64,000 bases of DNA, from contig CAWJJQ010000010.1 in assembly GCA_963843255.1 (NCBI GenBank), forward strand, positions 186,001 through 250,000, written 5' to 3'. The notes beneath the pieces were generated by a model. That model saw only the letters and a program-made list of their open reading frames with translations, searched no databases and was not told the origin of the DNA. This stretch comes from Bog-159 sp963843255 (GTDB lineage Bacteria; Acidobacteriota; Terriglobia; Bryobacterales; Bryobacteraceae). The position numbers and the translations under genes are program-made. Every line of letters starts with the position of its first letter. Position 1 is the stretch's first letter. Positions 25,662 through 35,078 of this stretch are shown here, piece by piece.

Positions 25662-26668
25662 TGCTCGGGAGCCGTTTCCGCGGAGGGGTCGGTAAGTTTC
25701 AAGCTAAGCTGGCGGCCCGCGCCGACAGCCTCGTTGTACCGCTCGTAGGCTTTCACGATGCGCTGCACCAGGCAGTGGCGCACCACATCGCGCTCGTCGA
25801 ACTGCACGAAGCTGATGCCTTCCACGCCGCGCAGCACGTCGATGGCGTCGATCAACCCGCTGCGTTTGCCGGGCGGCAGATCGATCTGGGTGATGTCGCC
25901 GTTCACCACCATCTTGGAATTGAAGCCGGTGCGCGTAAGCACCATCTTCATCTGCTCGGGCGTGCTATTCTGCGCCTCGTCCAGAATAATGAAACTGTCG
26001 TTGAGCGTGCGGCCGCGCATGAAGGCGATGGGCGCCACTTCGATGGTGTTGCGCTCCAGCAGCTTCTCCACTTTCTCGGAATCCATCATGTCGTACAGCG
26101 CGTCGTAAAGCGGGCGCAGGTACGGATCTACTTTCTCCTGCAGAGTGCCTGGAAGAAACCCGAGCCGCTCGCCGGCCTCCACCGCGGGCCGCGTCAGGAT
26201 GATGCGCGCCACGCGTTTCGACAACAACGCCGAGACCGCCATGGCCACCGCCAGGTAGGTTTTGCCCGTGCCGGCCGGACCGACGCCGAGCACCAGGTCG
26301 TTGCGCTCGATGGCCTCGATGTAGCGGCGCTGGTTCACCGTTTTGGGAGCCAGCATCTTCTTGCCGAAATTGCGCTGCCGGCCGCTCTGCACCAGCGCGC
26401 GCAAACTCACCTCGGGGTCTTCGGTGACCACCCGCAGATAACTGTTCAGGTCGCCATTATTGAAGACATGCCCCTCGCGGACCAGGGCGTCGTATTCTTC
26501 GAGGATCGACTCGGCGCGCGTGACGGCGTCGGCTTCGCCTTCAATCTCCAGGGTGTTGTCGATGAGTTGCGTATTCACTTTCAGGCCCGATTCGATAAGC
26601 CGGATGTTTTCATCGCGGGTGCCGAACAGGCTTTCCACGCCTCGGCTGATATGCACGTTGGCTTTCAT
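25640..26668 (-). CDS. phoH: PhoH-like ATPase
   Basis: 342 residues. Walker A GVGPAGTGKT and Walker B FIILDEAQN lie in the PhoH domain (about 125-320). The N-terminal 100 residues resemble the KH-like RNA-binding region found in PhoH-like proteins of this operon. It is first in the chain phoH-ybeY-corC-era-BON-SMP-30-NUDIX, all linked by overlaps, pointing to RNA metabolism and ribosome maturation. Confidence 0.94.
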   Translation of the reverse strand: MKANVHISRGVESLFGTRDENIRLIESGLKVNTQLIDNTLEIEGEADAVTRAESILEEYDALVREGHVFNNGDLNSYLRVVTEDPEVSLRALVQSGRQRNFGKKMLAPKTVNQRRYIEAIERNDLVLGVGPAGTGKTYLAVAMAVSALLSKRVARIILTRPAVEAGERLGFLPGTLQEKVDPYLRPLYDALYDMMDSEKVEKLLERNTIEVAPIAFMRGRTLNDSFIILDEAQNSTPEQMKMVLTRTGFNSKMVVNGDITQIDLPPGKRSGLIDAIDVLRGVEGISFVQFDERDVVRHCLVQRIVKAYERYNEAVGAGRQLSLKLTDPSAETAPEQCPPATI

Positions 26669-26924
26669 TTAGTTGGTGTGTGGATACCTCCAGGAAACGC
26701 GTAAAGTGAGCAAACGATGACGGCCTGGCCTGCGTGGCCGGTTGGTAAACAGATTGTCCGCTATTGCGGGGTGGTTAAAAACCATCCTCAGACATTATAG
26801 CAAAGGCCTACAGAACAGCGCTCTCGATTGTAGGAAGACTCCGCAGCAAACACATCGGTGCATCCACCGCGGGTGGTGGCCGTCGCACGCGGGCGAGCGC
26901 GTGCTCCCGTGGCCGGCCGGCATT
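26669..26924. other. Intergenic region upstream of phoH operon
   Basis: 256 nt without a gene. On the minus strand a perfect TATAAT (plus-strand ATTATA at 26794-26799) is the likely -10 of the phoH operon, about 125 nt from its ATG, with no clear -35. The part next to the histidine kinase stop is GC-rich with short inverted repeats (GGCCGGCC) that may act as a terminator. Nothing else recognised. Confidence 0.5.
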
Positions 26925-28730
26925 TCAGTCTCCCGCAATTCCCACCGCGACGCCCCGCTTCTCGGCGACCGGCATGGTAAAGAAGAAGGTAGATCCTCTC
27001 CCCACCTCGGATTCTACCCAGATTCGTCCACCATACGCCGTCACGATTTTCCGGCAGGTTGCCAGGCCGATGCCGCTTCCTTCATACTCCGGGCCGTGCA
27101 ACCGCTTGAACGGCTTAAAAACTTCCTCCAGGTATTGCGCCTCTATGCCGGCGCCGTTGTCGTGCACGCTGAAGACCCATTCGGAATCTATCTGCTGGCA
27201 CGAGACATGGATGCGTGGCGGCGCCTCGCCGCGGTACTTAATGGCATTGCCGATAATATTTTGGATCAGTTGCAGCATCTGCGTTTCCCGGGCGGTGACG
27301 GTGGGCAGGGAATCGCAGGTAATGCGCGCGCCGGTCGCCTCAATCTCGGCGTCCAGGTTACGCAGCACTTTGGCGAGTACATCGGGTATGGGGGTGGGTT
27401 CGGCGGACAGGTCGGATTCCCCGGCTTGAGCACCCGCTTGCGCAAAGATCAGAAGATCGTCCACCAGCCGGGACATCCGGTTCATGCCGTCCGTAATGCT
27501 GGTTACCACGTCTTCGCCTTCGGGCCCCAGCCGGTCGCCGAAACGCCGGGCCAGCAGTTGGGCCATGACTTGCGCGGAGTGCAGCGGCGAGCGCAAATCG
27601 TGGGCAGCCACGTGCGCAAAATGCTCCAGGTCTTCGTTCGATCGCTGCAGCGCGAGGGTGGATGCGGCGAGTCTCAGCTCATTGCGTCTTCTGACGGAGA
27701 TATCGCGGAAAACCAGCACCGCGCCGATGATTCTTCCGCTCTCGTCCCGGATCGGCGCGGCGCTGTCGTCCACGGGGAACTCCTGGCCGCTCTTGGAAAC
27801 GAGCGCGGTGTGATTGGCCAGCCCTACCGGGGCGCCTTCGGCCAGCGCTCTTTCCAGCGGATTGGCCACTTTCTCCGCGGTCCCTTCGCGGAAGATTTGA
27901 AACACGGTTGTAATATGAATGCCCAGGGCTTCCTCGCGGGACCATCCGGTCAGTTGCTCCGCCGCCGGATTGATGAAGGTAACGCGGGCGGCGTCGTCGG
28001 TGGAAATAACGGCATCCGCAATGCTGGAAAGCGTGGTGCCCAGCAGTTTCCGTCCAGTATAAACCTCGGCGTACAATTCCTCGCGCCGGTTCATGGCGCG
28101 GAAGATGGTCAGCGCGGCGAGCACGATGAAGACCAGCAATATCGCGCTGCCGGCCGTACTGATCAAGCGCAGGCGGGAGGAACTGCGTTGGGCATCGCTG
28201 GTGAACGTCTGTAGCTGGTTGTCGGCCGACTGGCTGATGGCTGCGCAGCGCTCGCGGATGCGGTCCATCACGGCTCTTCCCTCGCCGCTGTCCACCACGG
28301 CAAGGGCCGCTTCCTCGTTTCCGCCGCGGCGCAATTCGACGGTCTGCTTCAGTTCCTCCAGCTTGGCGCCAACCAGTTGCTCGACTGCATTGAGCCGTAG
28401 CGCCTGATCGGGGTGTTGCGCGGTTTGCGCCTCCAGTTGCTTTAAGATAGCGGGAATCGCCGCCGTGGCCCGGTTGTAAGGTTCCAGGTAAGCATCGTCG
28501 CCGGTCAATAGAAATCCGCGCTGTCCGGTCTCGGCGTCCTTCAGCGTGGAAAGCAACTCATGGGTAAGATCCACCAGCGCCCGGCTGGTTCTGAGCTCGC
28601 GATCCGCCCACTGGTTCTGCTCACCGCTGCGATAGGACAGGAGGCCAATGGCCAATACCACGAAGACCGACACCGAAAGCATCACAGTCTCGGGCACACG
28701 GGAGACTCTGTCCTGCGCTCTTCTGTCCAT
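26925..28730 (-). CDS. Membrane sensor histidine kinase (CHASE3-PAS-HisKA-HATPase)
   Basis: 601 residues from the ATG at 28730, which has GAGGGG 7 nt upstream; a TTG at 28751 is possible. A first helix (about 18-38, MLSVSVFVVLAIGLLSY) is followed by a CHASE3-type periplasmic domain (about 40-180, DAETGQRGFLLTGDDAYLEP), a second helix (about 190-212), a PAS domain (about 235-345) and HisKA with the phospho-acceptor His in FAHVAAHDLRSPL. The HATPase_c domain has N box NIIGNAIKY, DNGAGI and GSGIGLA. No response regulator gene is adjacent, so it is an orphan kinase. Confidence 0.92.
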   Translation of the reverse strand: MDRRAQDRVSRVPETVMLSVSVFVVLAIGLLSYRSGEQNQWADRELRTSRALVDLTHELLSTLKDAETGQRGFLLTGDDAYLEPYNRATAAIPAILKQLEAQTAQHPDQALRLNAVEQLVGAKLEELKQTVELRRGGNEEAALAVVDSGEGRAVMDRIRERCAAISQSADNQLQTFTSDAQRSSSRLRLISTAGSAILLVFIVLAALTIFRAMNRREELYAEVYTGRKLLGTTLSSIADAVISTDDAARVTFINPAAEQLTGWSREEALGIHITTVFQIFREGTAEKVANPLERALAEGAPVGLANHTALVSKSGQEFPVDDSAAPIRDESGRIIGAVLVFRDISVRRRNELRLAASTLALQRSNEDLEHFAHVAAHDLRSPLHSAQVMAQLLARRFGDRLGPEGEDVVTSITDGMNRMSRLVDDLLIFAQAGAQAGESDLSAEPTPIPDVLAKVLRNLDAEIEATGARITCDSLPTVTARETQMLQLIQNIIGNAIKYRGEAPPRIHVSCQQIDSEWVFSVHDNGAGIEAQYLEEVFKPFKRLHGPEYEGSGIGLATCRKIVTAYGGRIWVESEVGRGSTFFFTMPVAEKRGVAVGIAGD

Positions 28731-28780
28731 CGGGCCCCTCGCCAGGTTCAAAGCCGATCGTTTGTGAGAATCTGAGAACG

Positions 28781-28786
28781 ATTATA
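28781..28786 (-). promoter_or_regulatory. -10 box of histidine kinase gene
   Basis: Minus-strand TATAAT, 50 nt before the ATG at 28730, preceded by TGGT. It lies in the short gap between the kinase and the upstream propeller gene, indicating separate transcription of the kinase. Confidence 0.4.
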
Positions 28787-28811
28787 ACCAAGGCCTGGCC
28801 GGCAGGTTGGG

Positions 28812-30056
28812 TTATTTGCTTAGCACGATTTTGCGGATCTCGGATTCTATGGGGCTGCTGTCCTTCTTCCTGCCATCGTCGTCGTAGTGGTTCCATCCGG
28901 TGTTGGCAATGAAGTAGAAAGTGTCGCCGATGAAAGTGCCGTGGGTGGGCTCACCGAGGCCGGGGGTATTGGTTTCCAGGATTTTCTGCTTCGTCAGGTC
29001 CTGGGAAAACAAAACGACACGCTCGGGCGTGACCCCGTTTTGCACGGCCAGAAACCAGTCGCCGTAGCTATAGAAACCGTCGATGCCGTTGAGCACGATG
29101 CCGCGAGCGGGCTGAAGCCAGCGGATGGTGTGCGTCGTCAGGTGAGTTGTCAAATCGAGGGCCGCGATGCCACGCACGTAGTCGGGCACATACAGTGTGC
29201 GCTCGTCGGCGGAGAGCGCCGGCGTTTGCGGGGATGGAAACTCGCCCGGCGTATCCAGCCGCTCCAGGGCCGTACCGCCGGCTTTCAGTCGCAGGACCGC
29301 ACCATAGGAGCCTTCCGATACGTAGAGATCGCCCGCCCGGCTTATGGTCATATCGCCGAGCAGCCCTTTTACCGGCGAATCGATGCGCTGGAGCAGCGCA
29401 CCCGAATCGAGCTGGAAGGCAGCCAGCGCGGTCTTGTCTTTGTCGGCCGGATCGCACTGGGCGCAGTTCGGAATCCAACCGGTAGCCGCCCACAGGATAC
29501 CGCGGCCGGCATCCGCACGCAGGGCCATGACGGGCCAGGTAGCTTTCGCGAACAACTTGCCGTCCGCCGTAACGATCTTTCTCCGCGTGACGCTGCCGAT
29601 CAGAAACCGGCGCCTGGGCGCGTCGTAGGCGATGTCTTCCGGGAGCAGATCCGGCTCGGGGAGGGCCGAAACAGGCACGGCTTGGGAGACGGGTTTGCGA
29701 TTCTGCTCCGCCTGTTGCAGGATGGCGGAGAACCGCAGCGTGCCGCGCAAAGAGGCGAAGTCCTCGTCTGCTTTGAAGTCGTAGACCAGGCCCGCGGCTG
29801 CCAGGTCCTCCAACCCTGCCAGGGCGGCTTCGGCGTGGCCCAGGCGTGCTTCCGCGACGGCCAGCTTGTAGAGAATCCGCGAATTGCCCGGCAGCAGAGG
29901 ACCCAGTTCGGTCAAAACTGCGCGCAGCTTGGCGTAATCTTTGGCCTTTACGGCCTGGCTCGCCTCGCGGTTCAACACGACCCAGCGCGGTTCGGCCTCC
30001 CCGGCGGACAGGGCAAGGGCGGCCATCAGCAAAAGGGCGGCGGCGGGTAGTTTCAT
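28812..30056 (-). CDS. Secreted TPR / beta-propeller protein
   Basis: 414 residues. A signal peptide (PAAALLLMAALALSAGEA) is followed by a short TPR-like region (about 25-105, AKDYAKLRAVLTELGPLLPGN, ILYKLAVAEARLGHAEAA), then a propeller (about 135-410) with SMP-30/NHL-like blades (LPEDIAYDAPRRRFLIG, GDMTISRAGDLYVSEG, PALSADERTLYVPDY). The segment WIPNCAQCDP has a Cys pair but no heme His. Function unknown; it probably binds or hydrolyses a small ligand in the periplasm. Confidence 0.78.
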   Translation of the reverse strand: MKLPAAALLLMAALALSAGEAEPRWVVLNREASQAVKAKDYAKLRAVLTELGPLLPGNSRILYKLAVAEARLGHAEAALAGLEDLAAAGLVYDFKADEDFASLRGTLRFSAILQQAEQNRKPVSQAVPVSALPEPDLLPEDIAYDAPRRRFLIGSVTRRKIVTADGKLFAKATWPVMALRADAGRGILWAATGWIPNCAQCDPADKDKTALAAFQLDSGALLQRIDSPVKGLLGDMTISRAGDLYVSEGSYGAVLRLKAGGTALERLDTPGEFPSPQTPALSADERTLYVPDYVRGIAALDLTTHLTTHTIRWLQPARGIVLNGIDGFYSYGDWFLAVQNGVTPERVVLFSQDLTKQKILETNTPGLGEPTHGTFIGDTFYFIANTGWNHYDDDGRKKDSSPIESEIRKIVLSK

Positions 30057-30145
30057 CGTGTATAGGACGGGCCTCCGGCCGGTTGGTCAGGCCGGAACCT
30101 CCGGCTATTGCAATGAGCCATTGCGATAAACTCGATGGAGCGGTC

Positions 30146-31060
30146 ATGCGCGAATCCCACATCGCCATCATTGGCGCGCCTCTCGATCTCGGCCAGGACC
30201 GCCGGGGCGTGGACATGGGCCCGTCGGCCATCCGGGTGGCCAATCTGAACAAACGGCTGGAGGCGCTCGGCTATCACCCGGACGATCTGGGAAACGTGCC
30301 CGTCGATCAGCCGGAAAGCCTGCCGGAGGGTCCGGCCAGCGCCAAGTATCTGCCGCAGATCGCGCTGGCGTGCAAGCGCCTGGCCGGCATGGTGGACCGC
30401 GCGCTGACCAAAAAGAAAATGCCGCTGGTCTTGGGCGGCGATCATTCCGTGGCGGTGGGCACGGTGGCCGGCGTCTCCCGCCATTTCCGGCGCAAGAAGC
30501 AGGAAATCGGGCTGATCTGGATCGACGCGCACGCCGATATGAACACTCCCCAGAGCTCGCCCAGCGGCAACGTGCATGGCATGCCGCTGGCCTGCTGCGT
30601 GGGGCTTGGGCCGCCGGAGCTGACCAATCTGCTGGGCTACGCGCCCAAAGTGAATCCACGCAAAACCGTGCTGGTGGGCCTGCGCGACGTGGACGTGCTG
30701 GAAAAGGGCCACGTGCGCGAGACCGGGGTGCGGGCATTCACCATGCGCGATATCGACGAGCGCGGCCTGCGCTCGGTGATGGACGAAGCATTTCGCATCG
30801 CCACCGACGACACCGCCGGCTATCATCTTTCGCTCGACATGGATTGGGTAGACCCGCAATTCGCGCCGGGCGTAGGCACGCCGGTGCGCGGCGGCGCCAC
30901 GTATCGCGAGGCGCACCTGGCCATGGAGCTGATCTGCGACAACGGACGCATGCTTTCCATGGAAGTGGTCGAAGTAAACCCGGTGATCGACGAAATCAAC
31001 CGCACGGCGGATCTGGCAGTCGAAATGATTATGTCGGCGCTGGGCAAGAAAATCCTATGA
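30146..31060 (+). CDS. rocF: Arginase-family ureohydrolase
   Basis: 304 residues. The Mn-binding motifs are intact: GGDHS, WIDAHAD and SLDMDWVDP. The pattern of GPSAIR near the N-terminus and NVHGMPLA in the middle fits arginase better than agmatinase. It would split arginine to ornithine and urea. I use the ATG at 30146 with GGAG 6 nt upstream; an ATG 33 nt earlier is possible. The stop overlaps the ddl start (ATGA). Confidence 0.9.
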   Translation: MRESHIAIIGAPLDLGQDRRGVDMGPSAIRVANLNKRLEALGYHPDDLGNVPVDQPESLPEGPASAKYLPQIALACKRLAGMVDRALTKKKMPLVLGGDHSVAVGTVAGVSRHFRRKKQEIGLIWIDAHADMNTPQSSPSGNVHGMPLACCVGLGPPELTNLLGYAPKVNPRKTVLVGLRDVDVLEKGHVRETGVRAFTMRDIDERGLRSVMDEAFRIATDDTAGYHLSLDMDWVDPQFAPGVGTPVRGGATYREAHLAMELICDNGRMLSMEVVEVNPVIDEINRTADLAVEMIMSALGKKIL

Positions 31061-32034
31061 AAATCAGAGTCGCCGTGATTTACGGCGGGCGCAGCGGAGA
31101 GCACGAGATTTCCATCCGTTCGGCGAAAGCCATCATGGCGGGCATGGATCGCCAGCGGTACGAGATTAGCGAGTTCGTCATCGACCAGGCCGGCAAATGG
31201 TCGCCGCGGCCGATCCAGCCGGAGCCGGGGGCGCATCCGGAAATAGACGTAGTGTTTCCCGTTTTACACGGCACGTTCGGCGAAGACGGCACCGTGCAAG
31301 GACTGCTGGAACTGGCGGACCTGCCCTATGTGGGCGCGGCGGTGCTGGCGTCCGCGGTCTCCATGGATAAGGAGATGATGAAGCGGGTTTGTATCGAGCG
31401 CGGGCTGCCGGTGGTGGAATACGTGACGGTTTCGCGAGACCGGCTCGATGCGGAGGCGGTTCAAAAGCGGCTGCCCTTCCCGGTTTTTGTGAAGCCGGCC
31501 AACCTGGGATCGTCGGTGGGGATCTCGAAGGCGCACAATCGCGCCGAACTGGAACCGGCCCTCAGGCTGGCCGCCGAGTTCGACCGCAAGATCATTGTGG
31601 AGCGCGGCATCGAGGGGCGTGAGCTGGAGTGCGCGGTGCTGGGCAACGACGATGCGACGGCGTCGCTGCCGTGCGAGATCCTACCCTCGAAGGAGTTTTA
31701 CGATTACGAAGACAAGTACCTGCTGGACCGGGCGCAGTTCCGCCTGCCGGCCGATCTCAGCGCGGAACAGACCGCCGAACTGCGCCGCCTGGCGGTGGAG
31801 TGTTACCGGGCGGTGGGCTGCGAGGGCATGGCGCGGGTTGATTTTCTATTGGAATCGGCGACCGGCAAGCTTTATTTGAACGAGATCAATACGATTCCCG
31901 GCTTTACTTCGATTAGCATGTATCCCAAAATGTGGGAGCATAGCGGGCTTGGTTTTTCGGCGCTGGTGGACAGGTTGATCGCGCTGGCGCTGGAGCGCCA
32001 CGCGGACCGAAAGGCCACCCGGTTCACGAGATAA
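31057..32034 (+). CDS. ddl: D-alanine--D-alanine ligase
   Basis: 325 residues, ATP-grasp. It has GGRSGEHEISIRSA at the N-terminus, PVFVKPANLGSSVGISKA in the ATP-binding region, the ELECAVLGN strand and NEINTIPGFTSISMYP with the catalytic loop. It makes D-Ala-D-Ala for peptidoglycan. Translation is coupled to the arginase gene by a 4-nt overlap, an unusual partner. A 216-nt gap with no recognised element follows. Confidence 0.93.
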   Translation: MKIRVAVIYGGRSGEHEISIRSAKAIMAGMDRQRYEISEFVIDQAGKWSPRPIQPEPGAHPEIDVVFPVLHGTFGEDGTVQGLLELADLPYVGAAVLASAVSMDKEMMKRVCIERGLPVVEYVTVSRDRLDAEAVQKRLPFPVFVKPANLGSSVGISKAHNRAELEPALRLAAEFDRKIIVERGIEGRELECAVLGNDDATASLPCEILPSKEFYDYEDKYLLDRAQFRLPADLSAEQTAELRRLAVECYRAVGCEGMARVDFLLESATGKLYLNEINTIPGFTSISMYPKMWEHSGLGFSALVDRLIALALERHADRKATRFTR

Positions 32035-32250
32035 GGAGCAGCACGAGCAGACGCTTCACTCTACCCCGGATCCTTGCAAGCGCACACGGTTCTTACCTTG
32101 GCTACATCGGCTCCCGCGGCGAGGGCGCCACCACCATCAGGCCGGCTTATCACCACGTTATCCAGACACGGGCGCGACTCACAATTAGTGCCGAGTCTGA
32201 AAACTAAGGGGCGCGGGCCGCGGACCTGCCGCACGGGGTAAAGTAGTAGA

Positions 32251-33648
32251 ATGATGCTGCTGAAGGCCCGCTGGGTGGTTTGGCTGGGCGCTGTTCCCCT
32301 CCTGGCCTCGGTGCCTCCTGCGGGCTGGGTTCCGGCGCGCTGGAACGGGACTAATCCGAAGACGCTCGACCTGCTTTCCGGCACGCCGATCAACTGCCTG
32401 CTGGTGAGTTCTTACACGCCCGAATTCGTGAGCCGTGCGGCGGCGCACGGCGTGGCGGCGCTGGCCGTGCTAAAACCCGGCGGCGACCCCACCGATGCGG
32501 CGCACAAAGCCATGCACGCGGGCCTGCAGGGCATCGTGCTGGAGGGCGAGTTTCCGAAAGGAACCGCCGCGCGGGTGCGTGACGCCTTAGCCGATACGCA
32601 CGCGGTGGTGGTAGAACTCACATCGCGGGCGCGCATGCCGCTGGGCGGTACGGACCCGATCGTAGGCACGTACCAGGGCGTATGGCCGGGTATCCAGGTG
32701 CTGGACAACGGCGCGGCCAAAGCGGCGCCATCGGGCTCGCCGTGGATCGACACCAATACGGGATTCATCCGGTCGGTACGCGCGTGGGGTCCGGCATCGG
32801 TCTGGCTCGGCTACCTGCCGCCGGCGCACACGGTGATCACGGGCCAAGGCTACCTGGCGGCGATCAGCGACGCCGAAATGGCAGGCGCGCACTGGATCGT
32901 GGCCCTGGACGACGACTTCTCCGCACGTCTGGAGCGGGGAGATCCGGCAGCCGCGAAGGACTGGCAGGCCATGGGCCAGGTGCTCCGGTTTTTTGCGGCG
33001 CACGCGGAGTGGCAAGGGCTGCGTTCGTACGGCAAACTGGCGGTGGTGCAGGACCATGACGATGCGCTGCTTTCGGGCGGGATCCTGGATATGATCGCGG
33101 CCAAGCATACGCCGCTGCGGGCCATACCGGGGCAACGGCTTAGTGCCGAGTCGCTCGACGGAGCGTCGATGGCGGTAGACGTGGATGCCGATTCGCTCAC
33201 GCCGGAGCAGCGCGAGATTCTGAAGAATTTCGCGCGCCGCGGGGGCACAGTCCTCACTGCCCCGCCCGGCTGGAAAGGGCAATCCGCGATGCAGCCGGAT
33301 CAGATCACGCTGGACAAAGCCGAACTCGACCGGCTAAACGATATCTGGCATGACGTGCAGACCATGACCGGGCGCAAGAATCTTGGGGCGCGGCTGTTCA
33401 ACGTCTCGTCGATGCTCTCGAATGTGCTCTCTTCGGACGATGGCAAGCGGGTGGTGGTGGAACTGGTGAACTACTCGGCTTACCCCATCGAGAACGTCAC
33501 GGTGCAAGTGGTAGGAACCTTCAAGCACGCGCACCTGATGGCGCCCGACGGCACGGAGAAGGATCTGGAGGTCTACACCACGGACGAAGGCGGCACCGGC
33601 GTGGACATCGAGCGGGTTTCCGCGTGCGCCTCGGTACGGCTAGACTAG
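32251..33648 (+). CDS. Secreted hypothetical protein
   Basis: 465 residues. A signal peptide (KARWVVWLGAVPLLASVPPAG) precedes a protein of mixed alpha/beta character with segments such as GVAALAVLKPGGDPTDAAH, GLQGIVLEGEFP, HAVVVELTSRARMPL and DGASMAVDVDADSLTPEQ. The order suggests a TIM-barrel-like half followed by a glutamine amidotransferase-like/Rossmann half (ILKNFARRGGTVLTAPPGW), as in some trehalase- or GH-like secreted proteins, and a C-terminal beta domain (VVVELVNYSAYPIENVTVQV). No family is recognised with confidence. It starts 5 nt before the next gene's ATG region and is likely co-transcribed with it. Confidence 0.7.
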   Translation: MMLLKARWVVWLGAVPLLASVPPAGWVPARWNGTNPKTLDLLSGTPINCLLVSSYTPEFVSRAAAHGVAALAVLKPGGDPTDAAHKAMHAGLQGIVLEGEFPKGTAARVRDALADTHAVVVELTSRARMPLGGTDPIVGTYQGVWPGIQVLDNGAAKAAPSGSPWIDTNTGFIRSVRAWGPASVWLGYLPPAHTVITGQGYLAAISDAEMAGAHWIVALDDDFSARLERGDPAAAKDWQAMGQVLRFFAAHAEWQGLRSYGKLAVVQDHDDALLSGGILDMIAAKHTPLRAIPGQRLSAESLDGASMAVDVDADSLTPEQREILKNFARRGGTVLTAPPGWKGQSAMQPDQITLDKAELDRLNDIWHDVQTMTGRKNLGARLFNVSSMLSNVLSSDDGKRVVVELVNYSAYPIENVTVQVVGTFKHAHLMAPDGTEKDLEVYTTDEGGTGVDIERVSACASVRLD

Positions 33649-33652
33649 AAAC

Positions 33653-34777
33653 ATGACTCGGAGAGAATGGATTGCCCTGATCAGTGCGGCGCCGCTTCTC
33701 AAAGCCGCGCCGGGTACTTCAACCCCGCCAACCGCACCGGTTTCGATCGCCAAGTGTCCTTCTTATGACGGCGACGTGACCGCGCGGCTGGCTTCCATGT
33801 TCGATCAACTGGGCGGCCTGGACCGCCTGGTGCGCGGCAAGACCGTAACCATCAAGCTGAATATGACGGGCAGCCCCGGGCTGAGGGTGGACGGGCGTCC
33901 CCTGGGCGTGACCCACTACGTGCATCCGAAGATGGTGGGCGCCACGGCGCACCTGCTGGGCAAAGCCGGGGCGCGGCGCATCCGGTTCGTGGAGAGCGCG
34001 TGGGCCACCGCCGGTCCGCTGGAAGAGTATCTGCTGGACTCCGGATGGAACGTGCGGCAGTTGCTGGCGGCGGCGCCGGGCGTGGAATTCGAAAACACCA
34101 ACGCGCTGGGCAAAGGAAAGCAATACGCGCGCTTTAAGGTGCCGGGCGGCGGATACCTGTTTCCGGCCTACGATCTGAATCATGCTTACGAAGACACGGA
34201 CGTGTTCGTCAGCATGGCGAAGCTGAAAAACCATGCCACCTGCGGCGTGACGCTGTCGATGAAGAACTGCTTCGGGATGCTGCCGGCATCGATCTACGGC
34301 GATGATGCAGGCGTGGATGAACCGAACGAGTCGCCGGCTTCGGGACGAGCGAAGACGATGCACGAAGGCCGGCGGCAGCCATCCAAATCTGCGCCGTCGG
34401 AGCTGGACCCGGCGTCCAGCCGGCAGCCGGGATACCGCGTGCCGCACATTGTGGCGGACCTCGTAAAGTCGCGGCCCATCGACCTGGCGATCATCGATGG
34501 GGTGGAATCGATCGGCGGAGGCGAAGGTCCGTGGATCAAAGGCGTGCACCGGGTGCAGCCGGGTGTGCTGGTGGCAGGATTGAACCCGGTAGCGACCGAC
34601 GCGGTGGCCACGGCGGTGATGGGATACGATCCGCGCGCGGCGCGAGGGACGAAGCCGTTTGCGACTTGTGAGAATACGCTGCTGCTGGCGGAGCGGCACG
34701 GCGTGGGATCCGCGGAGTTGGGGCGGATCGACGTGCGTGGGGTGCCGATCGCGGAGGCGGTGTATCGGTATGAGTGA
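33653..34777 (+). CDS. DUF362 domain protein, exported
   Basis: 374 residues. It begins TRREWIALISAAPLLKA, an export signal of a kind common in this group. The DUF362 features are present: SMAKLKNHATCGVTLSMKNCFGMLP, IDLAIIDGVESIGGGEGPW and LNPVATDAVATAVMGYDP. These proteins often carry iron-sulfur clusters, but here no CxxC cluster is seen. It follows the previous gene by 4 nt. Function unknown. Confidence 0.85.
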   Translation: MTRREWIALISAAPLLKAAPGTSTPPTAPVSIAKCPSYDGDVTARLASMFDQLGGLDRLVRGKTVTIKLNMTGSPGLRVDGRPLGVTHYVHPKMVGATAHLLGKAGARRIRFVESAWATAGPLEEYLLDSGWNVRQLLAAAPGVEFENTNALGKGKQYARFKVPGGGYLFPAYDLNHAYEDTDVFVSMAKLKNHATCGVTLSMKNCFGMLPASIYGDDAGVDEPNESPASGRAKTMHEGRRQPSKSAPSELDPASSRQPGYRVPHIVADLVKSRPIDLAIIDGVESIGGGEGPWIKGVHRVQPGVLVAGLNPVATDAVATAVMGYDPRAARGTKPFATCENTLLLAERHGVGSAELGRIDVRGVPIAEAVYRYE

Positions 34778-34790
34778 GACGCGGGGACGC

Positions 34791-35030
34791 GGGGATGCGG
34801 AGACGCGGGGATTCGAGGTCGAGACACCGGGGCGCGGGTATAGGCTGAGCGGGCGAGGGGGCGAGCGGGCGAGGGGGGGATCCTTTTGCGGCGCGGGGAC
34901 GCGGGGACGCGGAGACGCGGAGACGCGGGGATTCGAGGTCGAGACACCGGGGCGCGGGTATAGGCTGAGCGGGCGAGGGGGCGAGCGGGCGAGGGGAGGA
35001 TCCTTTTGCGGCGCGGCGACGCGGGGACAC
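34791..35030 (+). repeat. Two 120-bp tandem units of GGGGACGCGG-type low-complexity repeat
   Basis: Units at 34791-34910 and 34911-35030 are nearly identical. Each begins with GACGCGG/GGAGACGCGG low-complexity sequence and continues with a unique core including ATTCGAGGTCGAGACACC and GGATCCTTTTGCGGCG. The low-complexity part is the reverse complement of the repeat at 2612-2880. It sits between DUF362 and ggt and should not be read as protein. Confidence 0.88.
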
Positions 35031-35078
35031 GGGGATCCGTTGAGCGGGCGACGAGGCGAGTGGGCGCGCGGGCGAGCC

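Noticed and set aside
26794..26799. Two-directional promoter for phoH and the histidine kinase
   Set aside because: The kinase gene ends, not starts, on this side, so the box can only serve phoH.
34659..35078. N-terminal extension of ggt through the tandem repeat
   Set aside because: The extension is composed of repeat-derived Arg/Gly-rich peptide; starting at GTG 35079 gives a normal signal peptide.
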